Assembly (NCBI GenBank): GCA_934667295.1 | Contig: CAKULR010000010.1 | Span: 1 to 18,360, forward strand | Source: an uncultured Kiritimatiellota bacterium | Lineage (GTDB): Bacteria > Verrucomicrobiota > Kiritimatiellia > RFP12 > UBA1067 | Reading direction: 5' to 3' | DNA: 18,360 bases | In this document: positions 18,238 to 18,360 of the stretch, one piece after another | Position numbering within the stretch: position 1 is the stretch's first letter | Layout of the letters: every line of letters starts with the position of its first letter | The notes under the pieces: model-generated | Seen by the model: the letters and a program-made list of their open reading frames with translations, nothing else | Told to the model about the DNA's origin: nothing | Databases searched by the model: none | Translations under genes and position numbers: made by a program

Positions 18238-18360
18238 AAAACTTCGCTTCGTTTCGCTTGCGCGTCCCCCGCATGTGCGGGTTCCGCGCCGCGCCGCGAA
18301 CCGAGCCCTTCTCCCTTGTTCTCTCTTCTCTCTCGTGTTCCGCGTCCCTTCCGGCGGCTC
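18238..18360 (-). other. Pre-16S leader (partial)
   Basis: The 123 bases before 16S carry no gene and no convincing promoter, so the rrn promoters probably lie beyond the window edge. The leader is purine-rich (GAGAGAGAAGAGAG) and contains the 5' arm of the 16S stalk. A T-run sits just before the mature 16S end. I do not see a clear boxA. Confidence 0.6.
18334..18352 (-). repeat. 5' arm of the 16S processing stalk
   Basis: In the transcript GGAAGGGACGCGGAACACG pairs with 16610-16628 with a single C-C mismatch, closing a helix around the whole 16S as RNase III substrates do. Confidence 0.8.

Overview
The window is a GC-rich bacterial chromosome segment in which every supported gene lies on the minus strand. 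It therefore reads from high coordinates (ribosomal RNA operon) to low coordinates (metabolic genes). The 16S 5' region, its V regions and the conserved block around the 915-1000 region look like the Planctomycetota-Verrucomicrobiota-Chlamydiota group. My best guess is Kiritimatiellota or a close Verrucomicrobiota lineage. That assignment is by eye; a 16S database comparison would settle it. The 16S 3' end carries the usual anti-Shine-Dalgarno sequence, and most protein starts have a purine-rich Shine-Dalgarno.

Region 1 (about 13,276-18,360) is a complete rrn operon without its promoter, which must lie beyond the right edge. Transcription order is 16S, tRNA-Ala(TGC), tRNA-Ile(GAT), 23S, 5S. 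Both large rRNAs are flanked by long complementary arms that form the expected RNase III processing stalks. The tRNA order is Ala then Ile, the reverse of the common arrangement.

Region 2 (about 7,610-13,168) is a compact set of regulatory and housekeeping genes. In transcription order these are an OmpR-type response regulator with its own promoter, a conserved hypothetical resembling Whirly/MRP-type single-strand nucleic-acid-binding proteins, YraN (UPF0102), a short-chain dehydrogenase, RuvC, a membrane sensor histidine kinase, and a PHP-domain phosphoesterase of the TrpH/YciV type. The kinase and response regulator are plausibly partners but are split by four genes. RuvC stop and kinase start are directly adjacent (TAGATG), and kinase and PHP gene overlap by 23 bp.

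Region 3 (about 5,466-7,613) holds a sodium:alanine/glycine symporter under a clear promoter and a single-aptamer glycine riboswitch, followed by a small Nudix (MutT-like) hydrolase.

Region 4 (1-5,448) is a probable three-gene operon for extracellular carbohydrate processing. It has a secreted protein with two SGNH (GDSL) esterase domains, a YqiA-type alpha/beta hydrolase, and a secreted GH51-like (clan GH-A) glycoside hydrolase. Its first gene appears to be transcribed without a leader from an extended -10 promoter, and the dehydrogenase gene shows the same layout. The last 187 bases hold hairpins, a run of 14 G and a CACAGAA-type repeat but no gene.

I found no mobile element, CRISPR array, phage gene or obviously new multi-gene defence system. 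The most useful observations are the riboswitch-controlled symporter, the two leaderless-type promoters, the double SGNH protein with a degenerate second site, the Whirly-like protein, the split two-component pair, and the rRNA processing stalks with reversed tRNA order.
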